A stretch of 64,000 bases of DNA. Origin: Mucilaginibacter_A sp964236465. Its GTDB lineage: Bacteria; Bacteroidota; Bacteroidia; Sphingobacteriales; Sphingobacteriaceae. The DNA lies in contig CAXSBZ010000015.1 in NCBI GenBank assembly GCA_964236465.1, positions 8,687 through 72,686 of the forward strand, given 5' to 3'. The notes under the pieces were generated by a model, which saw nothing but the letters and a program-made list of their open reading frames with translations, had not been told where the DNA came from and did not search any database. A program made the translations under genes and the position numbers. Positions within the stretch are counted from its first letter, which is position 1, and every line of letters starts with the position of its first letter. Below, in pieces: positions 17,741 through 26,880 of this stretch.

Positions 17741-18838
17741 ATGGAGACTATTCCGGCCAATAATCAAACGCTTCCTTCGGTAAAAATGGACAAAGATGGC
17801 CATGTCGATTTGTCTGCAATGACGCCGCAAGATGAGCAGAAGCTGGGTGAAATCAGCAAAACCATCGACCCGAAAGATGTTAATTCTATCCTAAATTATG
17901 GCGTGGAAGTGCAAAATTCGATGGAAAAATACAGCAATGCGTTTTTAACTTCGGTGCGTACTTACAATTCGGGCGAGGTTGGCGGCTTGATTACAGATCT
18001 GCTTTCGGAACTGAATTATATTGATGTGGATGAGCTGGAGCAGAGTTCGTTCAAATCGATGCTTTCCAAAATCCCGTTCCTAAAAAAGATGGTGGTGGAT
18101 ACGCAAAAGCTTTTCCAAAAATACGATACCGTGGTGAACAATATTGATAAGATCACCAATAAAATTAAAATTGGCCGCGTCAATTCTATCAAGGATAATA
18201 GCTCGCTGCAAACCATGTTTGATAGCAATGTTTCGTATATCAAACAAATGGAGGAACTGATCATTTCCGGTCAGCTGAAGTTTAATGAACTGAGCGAAAA
18301 GCTGGCACAAATGGATGCTAATCCTACTAATTATCAGGATTATGAGATCGCTGATCTGCGCGATTTTGTGAACCGATTGGATAAACGCCTGGCTGATTTG
18401 AAAGTGGTTCGTTTTATCATGATGCAATCGCTGGCGCAAATCCGGGTGGTGCAAAACAACAATACTTCTATCGCGGAGAAAGCGCAATCGATTATTTCAA
18501 CCACGATTCCGGTTTGGAAAAACCAGCTGACGATTGCCGTAGCTTTGAACCGGCAAAAACAGCATGTGGAAGTGCAGAAAAAGATTTCGGATACGACCAA
18601 TGCCATCTTGCAAAAAAATGCTGAACTGCTGAAACAGAACAGCATTGATGTGGCGCGCGAAAACGAAAAAACTGTGGTTTCTATCGATACTTTAAAACGC
18701 ACCACGCAATCGCTGATCGAAACGCTGAACGAGGTAAAACGCATCCACGATGAAGGCACGCAAAACCGCAAAGCACTGAACACAGAACTGCAAAGTTTGG
18801 AAACCGAACTCAAAAAAAATGTAACCAGTATTAAGTAA
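17741..18838 (+). CDS. TelA-family (toxic anion resistance) protein
   Basis: 365-residue, mainly alpha-helical cytoplasmic protein. Hallmarks are ALSAM-type N-terminal text (HVDLSAMTPQDEQKL), FLKKMVVDTQKLFQKYDTVVNNID, and a long C-terminal coiled coil (about residues 280-360). TelA proteins accompany TerD and TerC in tellurite and stress islands, but their biochemistry is not established. Follows terD2 by 66 nt, in which an exact motif copy lies. The next gene starts 10 nt after its stop. Confidence 0.9.
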   Translation: METIPANNQTLPSVKMDKDGHVDLSAMTPQDEQKLGEISKTIDPKDVNSILNYGVEVQNSMEKYSNAFLTSVRTYNSGEVGGLITDLLSELNYIDVDELEQSSFKSMLSKIPFLKKMVVDTQKLFQKYDTVVNNIDKITNKIKIGRVNSIKDNSSLQTMFDSNVSYIKQMEELIISGQLKFNELSEKLAQMDANPTNYQDYEIADLRDFVNRLDKRLADLKVVRFIMMQSLAQIRVVQNNNTSIAEKAQSIISTTIPVWKNQLTIAVALNRQKQHVEVQKKISDTTNAILQKNAELLKQNSIDVARENEKTVVSIDTLKRTTQSLIETLNEVKRIHDEGTQNRKALNTELQSLETELKKNVTSIK

Positions 18839-18848
18839 TTTTGTATGA

Positions 18849-19811
18849 ATGGATGGGCAGCGATCAGCGATTTTTCAGGGTTCAAACAAGATTATCAGTA
18901 AATTACAATTGCTTGCTGCTTTTTTTCAGGAAGAAATCATCTACAAAATATATCTGCGCAGCCAGGTTATCCACCAGTTATTTGAGCAAAACCCGGAACT
19001 GGATGCCAATAACCTCGAACTTTTTCATCTGCAATACACGGCCAGTTTGATTGAATTGCTGAAAAAGATCAAGAGAAATAACGAACAAAATGTAAGTCTG
19101 CTTTTTGATGAGATCCGGCTGAACAAAGAGCTGGAAGACCGGCTTTCAAGCTCTTTTTACCAGGAAAAAAACTACCGGCAGGACCAGCAAAAACAAACGT
19201 TAAAAATCAATATTTCGTTGCGGCGGTTGTACCAACTGTTGTCGGATAATGCGGACGAATATCCGTTCTCCAAAAACATCAACCATTTTAGCGCACGTTT
19301 TTCTGCGGAATTTTATAATGAGGTTTCTGCAGAATTATTGCAGGATTTGGTGCATTATGACCAGGCGAAAGTTTATGCCAATGCACACGCCATTATCGAA
19401 AAAAAACTGTTGGGTTTGCTGTGTAAATGTGATTTCAAAACAGCGTTTTTTTGCGGATTAAAAGCCGGAAATGCAGTTTTAGAAGTTTATAAATTTTTAG
19501 ATACAGAGCGTTATTTCCTGTTTTATCCGGTTAGAAATTTGTTCTTGTTTTGTGATTTTACGAAGATTGAAAACATCAGTGAAAAGAATAATATCTCTCA
19601 AAAAGAAAAAATGGTCCGTGAGCTGCAAGCCAAAAACGATCAGTTGGAAAGTAGTATTGGCATAACAAAAGTGTATCTTCCGCAGGAAATAAAAATGCTG
19701 CTGGCGGAAAACTACCGGAAACTAACTGACATCAGCTTTATGCAAAACATCAGCAATATTGATGCACAGGCCAATATTTTGAAAGCGATGCTGAACACGG
19801 ACATGATTTAA
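18849..19811 (+). CDS. Unknown protein encoded in the ter cluster
   Basis: 320 residues, predicted largely helical with coiled-coil tendency (about 75-120 and 255-280), no signal peptide and no clear membrane segment. I do not recognise a family. It lies 10 nt after telA and 59 nt before terC, so it is very likely expressed with them and may be a structural or scaffold partner of TelA. The central region has a Cys-rich patch (LLCKCDFKTAFFCG). No nucleotide-binding or catalytic motif was seen. Confidence 0.8.
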   Translation: MDGQRSAIFQGSNKIISKLQLLAAFFQEEIIYKIYLRSQVIHQLFEQNPELDANNLELFHLQYTASLIELLKKIKRNNEQNVSLLFDEIRLNKELEDRLSSSFYQEKNYRQDQQKQTLKINISLRRLYQLLSDNADEYPFSKNINHFSARFSAEFYNEVSAELLQDLVHYDQAKVYANAHAIIEKKLLGLLCKCDFKTAFFCGLKAGNAVLEVYKFLDTERYFLFYPVRNLFLFCDFTKIENISEKNNISQKEKMVRELQAKNDQLESSIGITKVYLPQEIKMLLAENYRKLTDISFMQNISNIDAQANILKAMLNTDMI

Positions 19812-19841
19812 AACCTGCGTGACAAAAACATAAAAAAGTAT

Positions 19842-19855
19842 CATAAAAACAGCAT
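19842..19855 (+). repeat. 14-bp motif, ACAGC form, inside the ter operon
   Basis: CATAAAAACAGCAT, 15 nt before terC. Confidence 0.65.
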
Positions 19856-19870
19856 CACAAAAAATATAAA

Positions 19871-20680
19871 ATGGACATTTTACATCGTTTACTGGGCGAA
19901 GATATACAGTCAGGATTGCTGATTATTTTAAATTTGATTGTGATTGAAAGCCTGCTTTCTGTAGATAATGCAGCGGTTTTGGCCACAATGGTGATCGATT
20001 TGCCGAAAGAACAGCGTAGTAAAGCATTGCGTTATGGCATTTTGGGTGCATACGTTTTCCGCGGGATTTGCCTGTTTCTGGCTGCCTGGCTGGTTAAAAT
20101 ATGGTGGCTGAAACCATTGGGCGGCTTGTATTTGTTGTACCTGGCTTTTGATTATTTTAAAGGAAAATCTGAAGACGGCGAAGAAGAATCAATCAACAAA
20201 AGCGAAAACTGGATTTATCGTTCTACTGTTGGGTTGGTGGGTACATTGTGGGCCACGGTGGTTTTGGTAGAAGTAATGGATTTGGCTTTTTCTATCGATA
20301 ATGTTTTTGCGGCAGTTGCCTTCACCAATCATGTTTTTCTGATTTATGTCGGCGTTTTCATTGGCATTTTAGCGATGCGTTTTGTGGCTCAGGCATTTGT
20401 AAAGCTGATGGAAAAATTTACGTTTTTAGAAACCGTTGCTTTCGTGGTAATTGGTGTGCTGGGGATTAAACTCACGGCTTCTTTATACACACATTTTTAT
20501 CCGGCTTCAGCATTTTCAGAAATCCTGGAAGGAAAGAAAACTGATCTTTTTGTTTCCCTTTTTACAGTGGCCGTATTTTTAGTTCCGGTGATTACTTCCC
20601 TGCTGTTTAATTTTCCAAAACGACATGCCATCGAACCAGAAATTACGAAAGATGCAGAAGACGTGCTGGACAAAAGCTGA
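19871..20680 (+). CDS. terC: TerC-family integral membrane protein
   Basis: 269 residues with seven to eight membrane helices. The two conserved acidic membrane motifs are present: LLSVDNAAVLATMV near residue 30 and AFSIDNVFAAVAF near 143. TerC proteins act in metal ion export or in membrane complexes with TerD; relatives (Alx, MeeF/MeeY) handle manganese. A hydrophilic acidic loop (GKSEDGEEESINKSE) lies between helices 3 and 4. Last gene of the ter cluster. Confidence 0.93.
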   Translation: MDILHRLLGEDIQSGLLIILNLIVIESLLSVDNAAVLATMVIDLPKEQRSKALRYGILGAYVFRGICLFLAAWLVKIWWLKPLGGLYLLYLAFDYFKGKSEDGEEESINKSENWIYRSTVGLVGTLWATVVLVEVMDLAFSIDNVFAAVAFTNHVFLIYVGVFIGILAMRFVAQAFVKLMEKFTFLETVAFVVIGVLGIKLTASLYTHFYPASAFSEILEGKKTDLFVSLFTVAVFLVPVITSLLFNFPKRHAIEPEITKDAEDVLDKS

Positions 20681-20704
20681 TCCGGGTTTGATGATTTTTA
20701 GGTT

Positions 20705-20865
20705 GATAAAAGAAGTATCCTGTCATTTCGACCCAAAGGGAGAAATCTTCTTTAAAATTACAAGAATTTGGGTAGATAAAAACAGTATGTAATTTGTCGC
20801 TTTGATGAAGATTTCTCCCTTTGGGTCGAAATGACAACCTGATTTTATACTGATAAAAGAAGCAT
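20705..20865. repeat. Long inverted repeat with three 14-bp motif copies
   Basis: Arms of about 29 bp (20719-20747 and 20808-20836) share TGTCATTTCGACCCAAAGGG and its complement almost perfectly; this is a class of extragenic palindrome common in Bacteroidota genomes. Three rightward motif copies sit before, inside and after it: GATAAAAGAAGTAT (20705-20718), GATAAAAACAGTAT (20775-20788) and the exact form (20852-20865). The last base of the third copy is the first base of the gldD stop codon. Confidence 0.85.
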
Positions 20866-21458
20866 TAGTTTTTCCAGCGTAAGCTTTTGATCATCACATC
20901 AATATCCTGTTTCACAAAATCCAAGACAGGTTTGATAGAATCTTGGCGCGGCAACTCATTGAAATACAATGCACCGCGAAGATAATTTTTGGTGCTGTCC
21001 GTCAGGTAAAATTGTACGGCAGAAGCAGCGTTTCCATCAATCCTATAATAAATGCCATACATTTTTCGGTCTGGATAAGCAATTGTTGCTTCATCAATTC
21101 CGGTAGCTTTTACAGTATGTTTAAAGGCAAAAGTGTGGGCATCTTCAATCAGCTCGTTAAACTCTTTTCTGGAAGTTACGGGCATATAACTCAAATGCAA
21201 AGTGCCCTTAAAATCAGGGAATTCGAGGTTGAACCAGCAAGGGTGGGCATTTTTATTTTTATCCGGTTCGATGTTGGCATAAACTGGATAAGTAAATGTA
21301 AACGGGCAGCTACCAGAATAAGTACGATATTTTTTCACCGGAAAAACCAACCGAAAAAAGCCACGTGGTTTTGGAGAAAAATCATGATTGGTACAAGAAA
21401 AAAACAAGATTGATCCAGTTGCAAGCAAGATCAACCAACGTGTTTCAGATCGCTTCAT
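20865..21458 (-). CDS. gldD: Gliding motility lipoprotein GldD
   Basis: 197-residue lipoprotein: hydrophobic segment followed by a lipobox with Cys 22 (ILFFSC). Conserved GldD text includes PKPRGFFRLVFPVKKY, FTYPVYANIEPD, and a C-terminal helix. GldD is required for the gliding/type IX secretion machinery in Flavobacterium johnsoniae and is found across Bacteroidota, including non-gliders. It starts inside the end of aroE (14-nt overlap), which suggests coupling. ATG 21458 is chosen since it gives a proper lipoprotein signal; the frame upstream lies within aroE. Confidence 0.9.
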   Translation of the reverse strand: MKRSETRWLILLATGSILFFSCTNHDFSPKPRGFFRLVFPVKKYRTYSGSCPFTFTYPVYANIEPDKNKNAHPCWFNLEFPDFKGTLHLSYMPVTSRKEFNELIEDAHTFAFKHTVKATGIDEATIAYPDRKMYGIYYRIDGNAASAVQFYLTDSTKNYLRGALYFNELPRQDSIKPVLDFVKQDIDVMIKSLRWKN

Positions 21459-22248
21459 GGTTTTTTTTGTTCCAAATTTCCCAAGATTTTTCTGCCTGTA
21501 AAATAAGCATTTCATAACCATTTTTAATCTCCGCGCCTTGCACTTCACCTTTAAACAGAAAAACGGTTTTTTCCGGGTTGTATATCAGATCATACATCAA
21601 ATGTTGATTGGTAATTGCTTCGTAAGGTATTGGCGGAAAAGAATTTACATCAGGATCTGTACCCAAAGGCGTGGTATTGATAATTAGTTTGTGGTCTTTA
21701 ACGAGTTCCGGCGTTACCTTTTCATATAAAATTTGGTTGGGTTTTGGCCTTCTGGACACAACCTGAAACGGGATTTGCAATTTTTTCAACACATATTTTA
21801 CTGCCCGGCTTGCACCGCCATTTCCCAAAACCAAAGCTTTGTTATGGTGTGATTTTAATAAAGGCTTAAGCGAATTTTCAAAACCATAAATGTCTGTATT
21901 GTAACCTTCCAGCCGGAAATCCTGATTTACAAAACTAACCTCGCCAGAAAAAGCTGCCGCAACAGCACTTTCTTGGATAATTTTGATACAGTTAATTGCT
22001 TCAACCTTTTTAGCCTCATCATCCATCCGATTCATGTAACAAACTGCACCAATTTTGTGTGGAATCGTTACATTTAACCCGCACAGATCAGGATTTGCTT
22101 TCATAAATTCCGGGAAATTGCTTAGGTTTTCCAACTCAAAAAGTTCGTAAGAACAATCTTTGATCCCTTCGCGCTCAAACTTTTCTGTAAAATATTTTTT
22201 AGAAAAAGAATGCGTGAGCGGAAACCCTATCAATCCATATTTTTTCAT
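21445..22248 (-). CDS. aroE: Shikimate dehydrogenase
   Basis: Reduces 3-dehydroshikimate to shikimate with NADPH in aromatic amino acid synthesis. 267 residues. The substrate-binding N-terminus reads YGLIGFPLTHSFSKKYF, with NVTIPHK carrying the catalytic Lys, and the Rossmann loop is VLGNGGASRAVKYVL. C-terminal NGYEMLILQAEKSW is typical. A stretch around residues 90-110 (ESAVAAAFSGEVSFVNQ) is an extra loop compared with short homologues. It precedes gldD with a 14-nt overlap and follows the ComA-like gene on the same strand by 50 nt. Confidence 0.95.
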   Translation of the reverse strand: MKKYGLIGFPLTHSFSKKYFTEKFEREGIKDCSYELFELENLSNFPEFMKANPDLCGLNVTIPHKIGAVCYMNRMDDEAKKVEAINCIKIIQESAVAAAFSGEVSFVNQDFRLEGYNTDIYGFENSLKPLLKSHHNKALVLGNGGASRAVKYVLKKLQIPFQVVSRRPKPNQILYEKVTPELVKDHKLIINTTPLGTDPDVNSFPPIPYEAITNQHLMYDLIYNPEKTVFLFKGEVQGAEIKNGYEMLILQAEKSWEIWNKKNHEAI

Positions 22249-22298
22249 GATTTTATTGGTGCCGATTAAATTGCTAATGGATGAATGTAAAAAGCAGC

Positions 22299-23060
22299 TT
22301 ATTGATTTAAGAAGAAATCAAAGGTATCACTGCGCAATCCTAAACGGATGGTTTCTAATGGGATAACTTCTGAAGGAGCGATATTTCCCAGGTTTACATT
22401 GGCCCCAATCAATTTGATAAACCACACTTGCTGCGCTTTTTGCGGCGCTTCCCAAATAATTTTTTCTTCGGAAATCTGCGTCAGTATCTCATCCACCAAA
22501 CCTTGCCTCACTTCGCCGGAATCACGGTAAATACCTACATTTCCGCTTTCGCGTGCTTCGGCAATCACTTTCCAGGAACCGGCTTCCAGTTCGGCATTCA
22601 TTAGTTTGATCCATTTATAAGGCGCAAATATTTTTTCCACGTCTTTAGAACCTACTTCAGAAATTACGGTAACCTGACTGCTTAATTCCTTGATGTAATT
22701 GCATTTTTCGTCATGATCTATGGTGATAGAACCATCAGAAACTTCTGCATAATTCATCTGATATTTATCTAAAGTCCGGCGATAATCATCGAACTGGCCA
22801 CGGATAATGAAAGCTTCAAACAAAGTCCCTCCAAAATAAACCGGAATTCCGGCATCGCGGTAAAGCTTTAATTTTTCATCCAGGTTTGGGGTGACATAGG
22901 AAGTTGCCCAGCCCAGCTTTACAATATCCGTATGCTGCCCGGAAACTTCGATAAAATCTTCTACTTGTCTCAAACTCAAACCTTTATCCATCACCATGGT
23001 GTAGCCGGAAGATCTTGGTTTTTGCGGGCGTTCCGGGATATTGTTCAAAAAATAATTCAT
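22299..23060 (-). CDS. Phosphosulfolactate synthase (ComA)-like protein
   Basis: 253-residue TIM-barrel protein resembling the ComA family, which adds sulfite to phosphoenolpyruvate in coenzyme M synthesis in archaea. Recognisable stretches are DKGLSLRQVEDFIEVSG, VKLGWATSYV, GIPVYFGGTLFEAF and EVSDGSI. Bacteroidota do not make coenzyme M, but many make sulfonolipids from cysteate, so a role in organosulfonate synthesis is possible; this is inference. ATG 23060 gives the conserved N-terminus. It is followed by aroE and gldD on the same strand. Confidence 0.8.
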   Translation of the reverse strand: MNYFLNNIPERPQKPRSSGYTMVMDKGLSLRQVEDFIEVSGQHTDIVKLGWATSYVTPNLDEKLKLYRDAGIPVYFGGTLFEAFIIRGQFDDYRRTLDKYQMNYAEVSDGSITIDHDEKCNYIKELSSQVTVISEVGSKDVEKIFAPYKWIKLMNAELEAGSWKVIAEARESGNVGIYRDSGEVRQGLVDEILTQISEEKIIWEAPQKAQQVWFIKLIGANVNLGNIAPSEVIPLETIRLGLRSDTFDFFLNQ

Positions 23061-23067
23061 GTAGCTA

Positions 23068-23095
23068 CAAAGATTGATTAACACCGGTTTCTCAA
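23068..23095 (-). promoter_or_regulatory. Likely promoter of the comA-like/aroE/gldD group
   Basis: On the minus strand a TTG (23095-23093) is followed after 17 nt by AATCTTTG (23075-23068), one base off TAnnTTTG, 8 nt before the start codon. The transcript would be almost leaderless. Confidence 0.4.
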
Positions 23096-23169
23096 AGCCG
23101 GTTCGGATAAGCGCAAATGTAAAAAAAAACCAAAACCTTCCCTGTTTATGCTGAGATTAAGCAAGCACG

Positions 23170-23183
23170 ATGCTTCTTTTATG
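23170..23183 (-). repeat. 14-bp motif, GAAGC form
   Basis: ATGCTTCTTTTATG, followed by CCCTATAAAAAC. It touches the 3' end of the TPR gene, whose stop codon is at 23179-23181. Confidence 0.7.
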
Positions 23184-24585
23184 CCCTATAAAAACGGTTG
23201 ATGATATCTACAATAGCTTTATTTTCCTGAAGCTGCGGTAGGTATTCAAACAAAATAGGATGTTTCTCAGGATCAGCCGTCAGCGCAATTTCCAGGTATT
23301 TCAACGCTTCATTGTACTCGCCTTTTGCAAAAAGATACGCCACCATCCGGTAAAATAGTTCTGCTGCATCCGGATTATTTTTAATTGCTTCTGCAATCGT
23401 TTCTATGGCGGCCGTTAGTTTATGCTGCTCATACAAAATCGAAGAATAATCCAGCCAGGCATCAACATCTAAAGGGTTTAGCTCGATCACTTTGGCATAA
23501 GCATCTTCGGATTCGGGCAAATTGCCCAATTTATAGTTGGCATCAGCAATAGCAAACCAGTAATCCGGGTTGGTATTTTCCAGCTCCAAAGCCCTTTTGT
23601 AATAACGTAAAGCTTCAAAATAGCGCTCTTCAAAATCAAGCGTTACACCAATCCCAAACCAGGCATCGCCCATTTTGGCATCTTTGCGGACCGCTTTTTT
23701 ATAATAAGCACGTGCTTCGTCCATACGTTCCAGCTTTTCGTAGCATTCGCCGATGGAGCAATACGTATCAGAACTGGCAGATTCATATTCCAGCGTTTGC
23801 TTGTACACTTCAATAGCTTCCGCAAATTTATCAAGATTAATCAGCGCATTTCCTTTGTTAAAATAAGCATAAGTGAAACTTTCATTAATCAGGATGGCAT
23901 AATCATAAGCATCAATCGCTTTTTCAAACAAACTGAGCTTGGTAAAAGCATTGCCCAAATTGTACCAGGCCGCATAGCTATAAGGCTCTTTATCAATATA
24001 TTGCTCGTAAAACTGTACACTTTCATTTTGCCGATCAAGCACATCATAGCAAAAAGCCAGCTCATACAGCGCATCCTGGTTTTCCATATTTTGCTCCAGG
24101 CAAAGTTTCAGGTAAGTGATGGCACTGTCGTACTCGCCTTTGCTTTGATACACGAAAGCGATATGCAGCAAAATATCATCCGTTTCTTCGGCTAGCGGCA
24201 AAGCTTTTTCATAATTTTCCAAAGCTTCTTCATGCCGTTCCAGGCTTTCGTACAGGTTGCCGCGGATGATATAAATATCTGCTTCGGAAGGCTCCAAACT
24301 TTCCGCTTTTTCCAAAATAGCAAAAGCATCGGCAACCTGGTTAGTTACAATGAAAAGCTGTGCTTGCTTGATCAAAAAAGCTGCTGCAAACGGATGCTGG
24401 CTGCGGGCATAACTAACCACCTGCAAAGCTTTTACAGGATCATTTTTTTCGATGTAATAATCAATAATGTTCTCAAATACCTGGGTATCAAAAAAATACT
24501 GATCATGGTTGCGGATCATCTCCTCATATCGTTCTACAGAAAATCGGGGATCTTCAGAGAAATTGTAATCAAATTCTTCTTCCAT
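23179..24585 (-). CDS. Tetratricopeptide repeat protein
   Basis: 468 residues made almost entirely of about eleven TPR units with the usual W-L-G-Y-A-P spacing, for example YAYFNKGNALINLDKFAEAI and DAWLDYSSILYEQHKLTAAI. No signal peptide, so probably cytoplasmic. It is a protein-protein interaction scaffold of a type widespread in Bacteroidota, and its partner is not apparent. Its stop codon lies within a 14-bp motif copy. The 118-nt spacing to the ComA-like gene leaves co-transcription open. Confidence 0.9.
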   Translation of the reverse strand: MEEEFDYNFSEDPRFSVERYEEMIRNHDQYFFDTQVFENIIDYYIEKNDPVKALQVVSYARSQHPFAAAFLIKQAQLFIVTNQVADAFAILEKAESLEPSEADIYIIRGNLYESLERHEEALENYEKALPLAEETDDILLHIAFVYQSKGEYDSAITYLKLCLEQNMENQDALYELAFCYDVLDRQNESVQFYEQYIDKEPYSYAAWYNLGNAFTKLSLFEKAIDAYDYAILINESFTYAYFNKGNALINLDKFAEAIEVYKQTLEYESASSDTYCSIGECYEKLERMDEARAYYKKAVRKDAKMGDAWFGIGVTLDFEERYFEALRYYKRALELENTNPDYWFAIADANYKLGNLPESEDAYAKVIELNPLDVDAWLDYSSILYEQHKLTAAIETIAEAIKNNPDAAELFYRMVAYLFAKGEYNEALKYLEIALTADPEKHPILFEYLPQLQENKAIVDIINRFYRA

Positions 24586-24957
24586 TCAATTTTATTAGCA
24601 GAACAACCAATTCCTTTGTTATCAATATTAAATAACAGTATTAAATTATATTTTAAATGATACTGAAAAGGTTTTTTGTTCCGTTTAACTAAAGTTTAAA
24701 CAAACTTAAAACCTATCAGCCTAAATAATCCTACTGTTTTTACCTGCCTAAAATTGTAGCTTTGACAAAAATACGAAAAAGCATTTTTAATTAACCCGTT
24801 TGAAAATGAAGTATACGTATCCGAACGCAAAAAATTGCTTTTTTAGTATAAAATAAACCTGAGCTACCACTAATTTTCACCCGATAAAAACAGTATCCTT
24901 TAACCGGAAAAATCAATCTCCCGCAAATTGTTTCATTCTAATTCCACCTATAAATTC
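24586..24957. other. 372-bp intergenic region before the subtilase
   Basis: AT-rich with no plausible gene. It holds a motif copy CTACTGTTTTTACC at 24731-24744 with the AT-rich flank, a TAGCTTTG box (24757-24764, TAnnTTTG) that could start a subtilase transcript with a long leader, and a second motif copy GATAAAAACAGTAT at 24883-24896. Confidence 0.6.
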
Positions 24958-26589
24958 ATGAAAATTCCTTTGAAAACAACTGCTATTCTGGCGGTTGCAC
25001 TACTTTCGCTAAATGCTGTATCCGTAGCACAGCAAATGCCGGCCAAAGCCGATCTGCCCAAAAACTGGCATACGTTGGATTTGCAAAAAGACGGCTATTT
25101 TGGGGTGAGCCTGAACCAGGCTTACGATTTTTTAAAGGGTAAAAAAAGCAAAACGGTTATTGTGGCTACAATTGATAGCGGCGCGGACACGTTGCAGAAA
25201 GATTTGCAGCCGATTTTGTGGGTGAATACGCAGGAAAAAGCCGGAAACGGAAAAGATGATGACCACAACGGCTACACGGATGACATCCACGGATGGAATT
25301 TTTTGGGCGGCCCGAACAACAAATGTGATGTAAACGAAACTACCGAAGAAGTGCGCGAATATTATCGGCTGAAAGATAAATATGCTGCGATTACCAACGT
25401 ATCGGCAGCCCCGGACAAAGCAGAATACACTTATTGGTTGAAGGTAAAAGGTATCCGTGATTCTACTGTCAGCAAATCCCAGGCAGAATTGAACCAGCTT
25501 TCGCCGCTGATGAATGCTTTGGTTACCACGGATGCTTTTTTGAAAAGATCGTTGAAATTGAAAGCCGGACAGTCTTTCACCAAAAATGACCTTAATAAGT
25601 TAGATGCCAAAAACGATACGCTTACCCAAAGCAAATACATTTGGGGTTTGATTTTTCAGGATGCCGACAATACGAAAACGGATACCAAAACCATTACCGA
25701 GCTAAACGAATACATCACCAAGCTGAATAATGATATTAACCCGGATCTGGATTCGCGTAAACGTGTGGTAGGCGATAATCCGAACGACATCAACGATAAA
25801 ATTTATGGTAGTAATCAGCTTAAATTTGATGATGCTTCGCACGGAACAGGTGTGGCCGGGCTGATCGGCGCGATCCGAAATAATGGTTATGGCATTGACG
25901 GCATTGCAGATAATGTGAGAATTATGCCGATAAAAGCAGTACCGAACGGCGATGAGTACGATAAGGATATTGCAAATGCCATCCGTTATGCCGTGGATAA
26001 CGGTGCCAAAGTGGTGAACATGAGTTTCGGCAAAAAAATATCTCCGCACAAAAAATGGGTGGACGATGCTATCAAATATGCTGCGGAAAAAGATGTTTTA
26101 TTAGTTCAGGCTTCGGGCAATGATAACCAGGATGTTGATGCCAAACCGGAGTTTCCGAATGATACTTTTCTGGACGGAACTACTTCCGATAACCTGATTA
26201 GCGTAGGTGCTTCTGCGGCTTTGAAAGATGAAAACCTGGTGGCTACTTTTAGTAATTACGGTAAAAAAAGTGTGGATGTTTTTGCACCCGGCGTAAAAGT
26301 AACTTCCATTGATAAAGATGCCGAATTTAATACGGCCGACGGAACCAGTTTTGCTTCGCCGATTACGGCCGGGATTGCCGCTTTGGTGCTGGAATATTAT
26401 CCGACATTAAGTGCCCGTCAATTAAAAGAAGTGATCCTGGCATCAGCAAAACCACTGCAAATGCAAGTGATTAAACCCGGAAGCAAAGAGAAAGTAGATT
26501 TTACAACGCTAAGTAAAACCGGCGGCGTGGTAAATGCTTTAGAAGCGTTGAAAGTAGCTTCAACGATGAAAGGCGAACGCAAACGCTGA
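24958..26589 (+). CDS. Subtilisin-like serine protease (peptidase S8), exported
   Basis: 543 residues with an N-terminal signal peptide ending near VSVAQQ. The catalytic triad is visible: Asp about residue 73 in ATIDSGAD, His about 295 in SHGTGVAGL, and Ser about 464 in GTSFASPITAGIAAL. Between Asp and His lies a long insertion (about residues 90-285) that is common in Bacteroidota S8 enzymes. No C-terminal T9SS sorting domain is seen, so it is likely periplasmic or released by another route. The ATG at 24958 is chosen because it starts the signal peptide directly. Confidence 0.93.
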   Translation: MKIPLKTTAILAVALLSLNAVSVAQQMPAKADLPKNWHTLDLQKDGYFGVSLNQAYDFLKGKKSKTVIVATIDSGADTLQKDLQPILWVNTQEKAGNGKDDDHNGYTDDIHGWNFLGGPNNKCDVNETTEEVREYYRLKDKYAAITNVSAAPDKAEYTYWLKVKGIRDSTVSKSQAELNQLSPLMNALVTTDAFLKRSLKLKAGQSFTKNDLNKLDAKNDTLTQSKYIWGLIFQDADNTKTDTKTITELNEYITKLNNDINPDLDSRKRVVGDNPNDINDKIYGSNQLKFDDASHGTGVAGLIGAIRNNGYGIDGIADNVRIMPIKAVPNGDEYDKDIANAIRYAVDNGAKVVNMSFGKKISPHKKWVDDAIKYAAEKDVLLVQASGNDNQDVDAKPEFPNDTFLDGTTSDNLISVGASAALKDENLVATFSNYGKKSVDVFAPGVKVTSIDKDAEFNTADGTSFASPITAGIAALVLEYYPTLSARQLKEVILASAKPLQMQVIKPGSKEKVDFTTLSKTGGVVNALEALKVASTMKGERKR

Positions 26590-26598
26590 TTTTTGCAA

Positions 26599-26612
26599 AT
26601 GCTGTTTTTATC
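26599..26612 (-). repeat. 14-bp motif, ACAGC form, at a deletion junction
   Basis: ATGCTGTTTTTATC followed by AATATAAAAACC. It lies within 20 bp of the point where the alcohol dehydrogenase remnant loses similarity to its family. Confidence 0.75.
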
Positions 26613-26838
26613 AATATAAAAACCAAAAGATTACCTCATGGCCCGGCACGCAACGGTAAAGGGTATTTCCCCAATCGTTTTTAACCTGATGAACATCCAA
26701 ATGGCAAACGCCGCAGTACAGCACATCGATCAAAACTTCATCTGCCTGCGGTGCTTTGCGCTCAAACTCTATAAGGTCAAGGCTATTGAAAATAGAGCCT
26801 TTGGCACCGTATCCTTTACTTTTAATTACTTGTTCCAT
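26611..26838 (-). pseudogene. N-terminal remnant of a zinc-dependent alcohol dehydrogenase
   Basis: About 75 codons from the ATG at 26838. The sequence KGYGAKG, VLIDVLYCGVCHLDVHQV and CVPGHEV is the N-terminus of a YahK/cinnamyl-type ADH with the catalytic zinc Cys and His-Glu ligands. After PGHEV the frame runs into six unrelated codons and a stop, whereas functional enzymes continue for about 270 more residues. The remaining part is absent from the window. It is a deletion remnant, unlikely to be active. Confidence 0.85.
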
Positions 26839-26880
26839 TGTTTTTTGCTGGTTAATTGGGGGAAACAACGATAGCTTTGG

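Noticed and set aside
25926..25940. GATAAAAGCAGTAC in the subtilase gene as a motif copy
   Set aside because: Three differences from both forms and no flank; kept out of the count.
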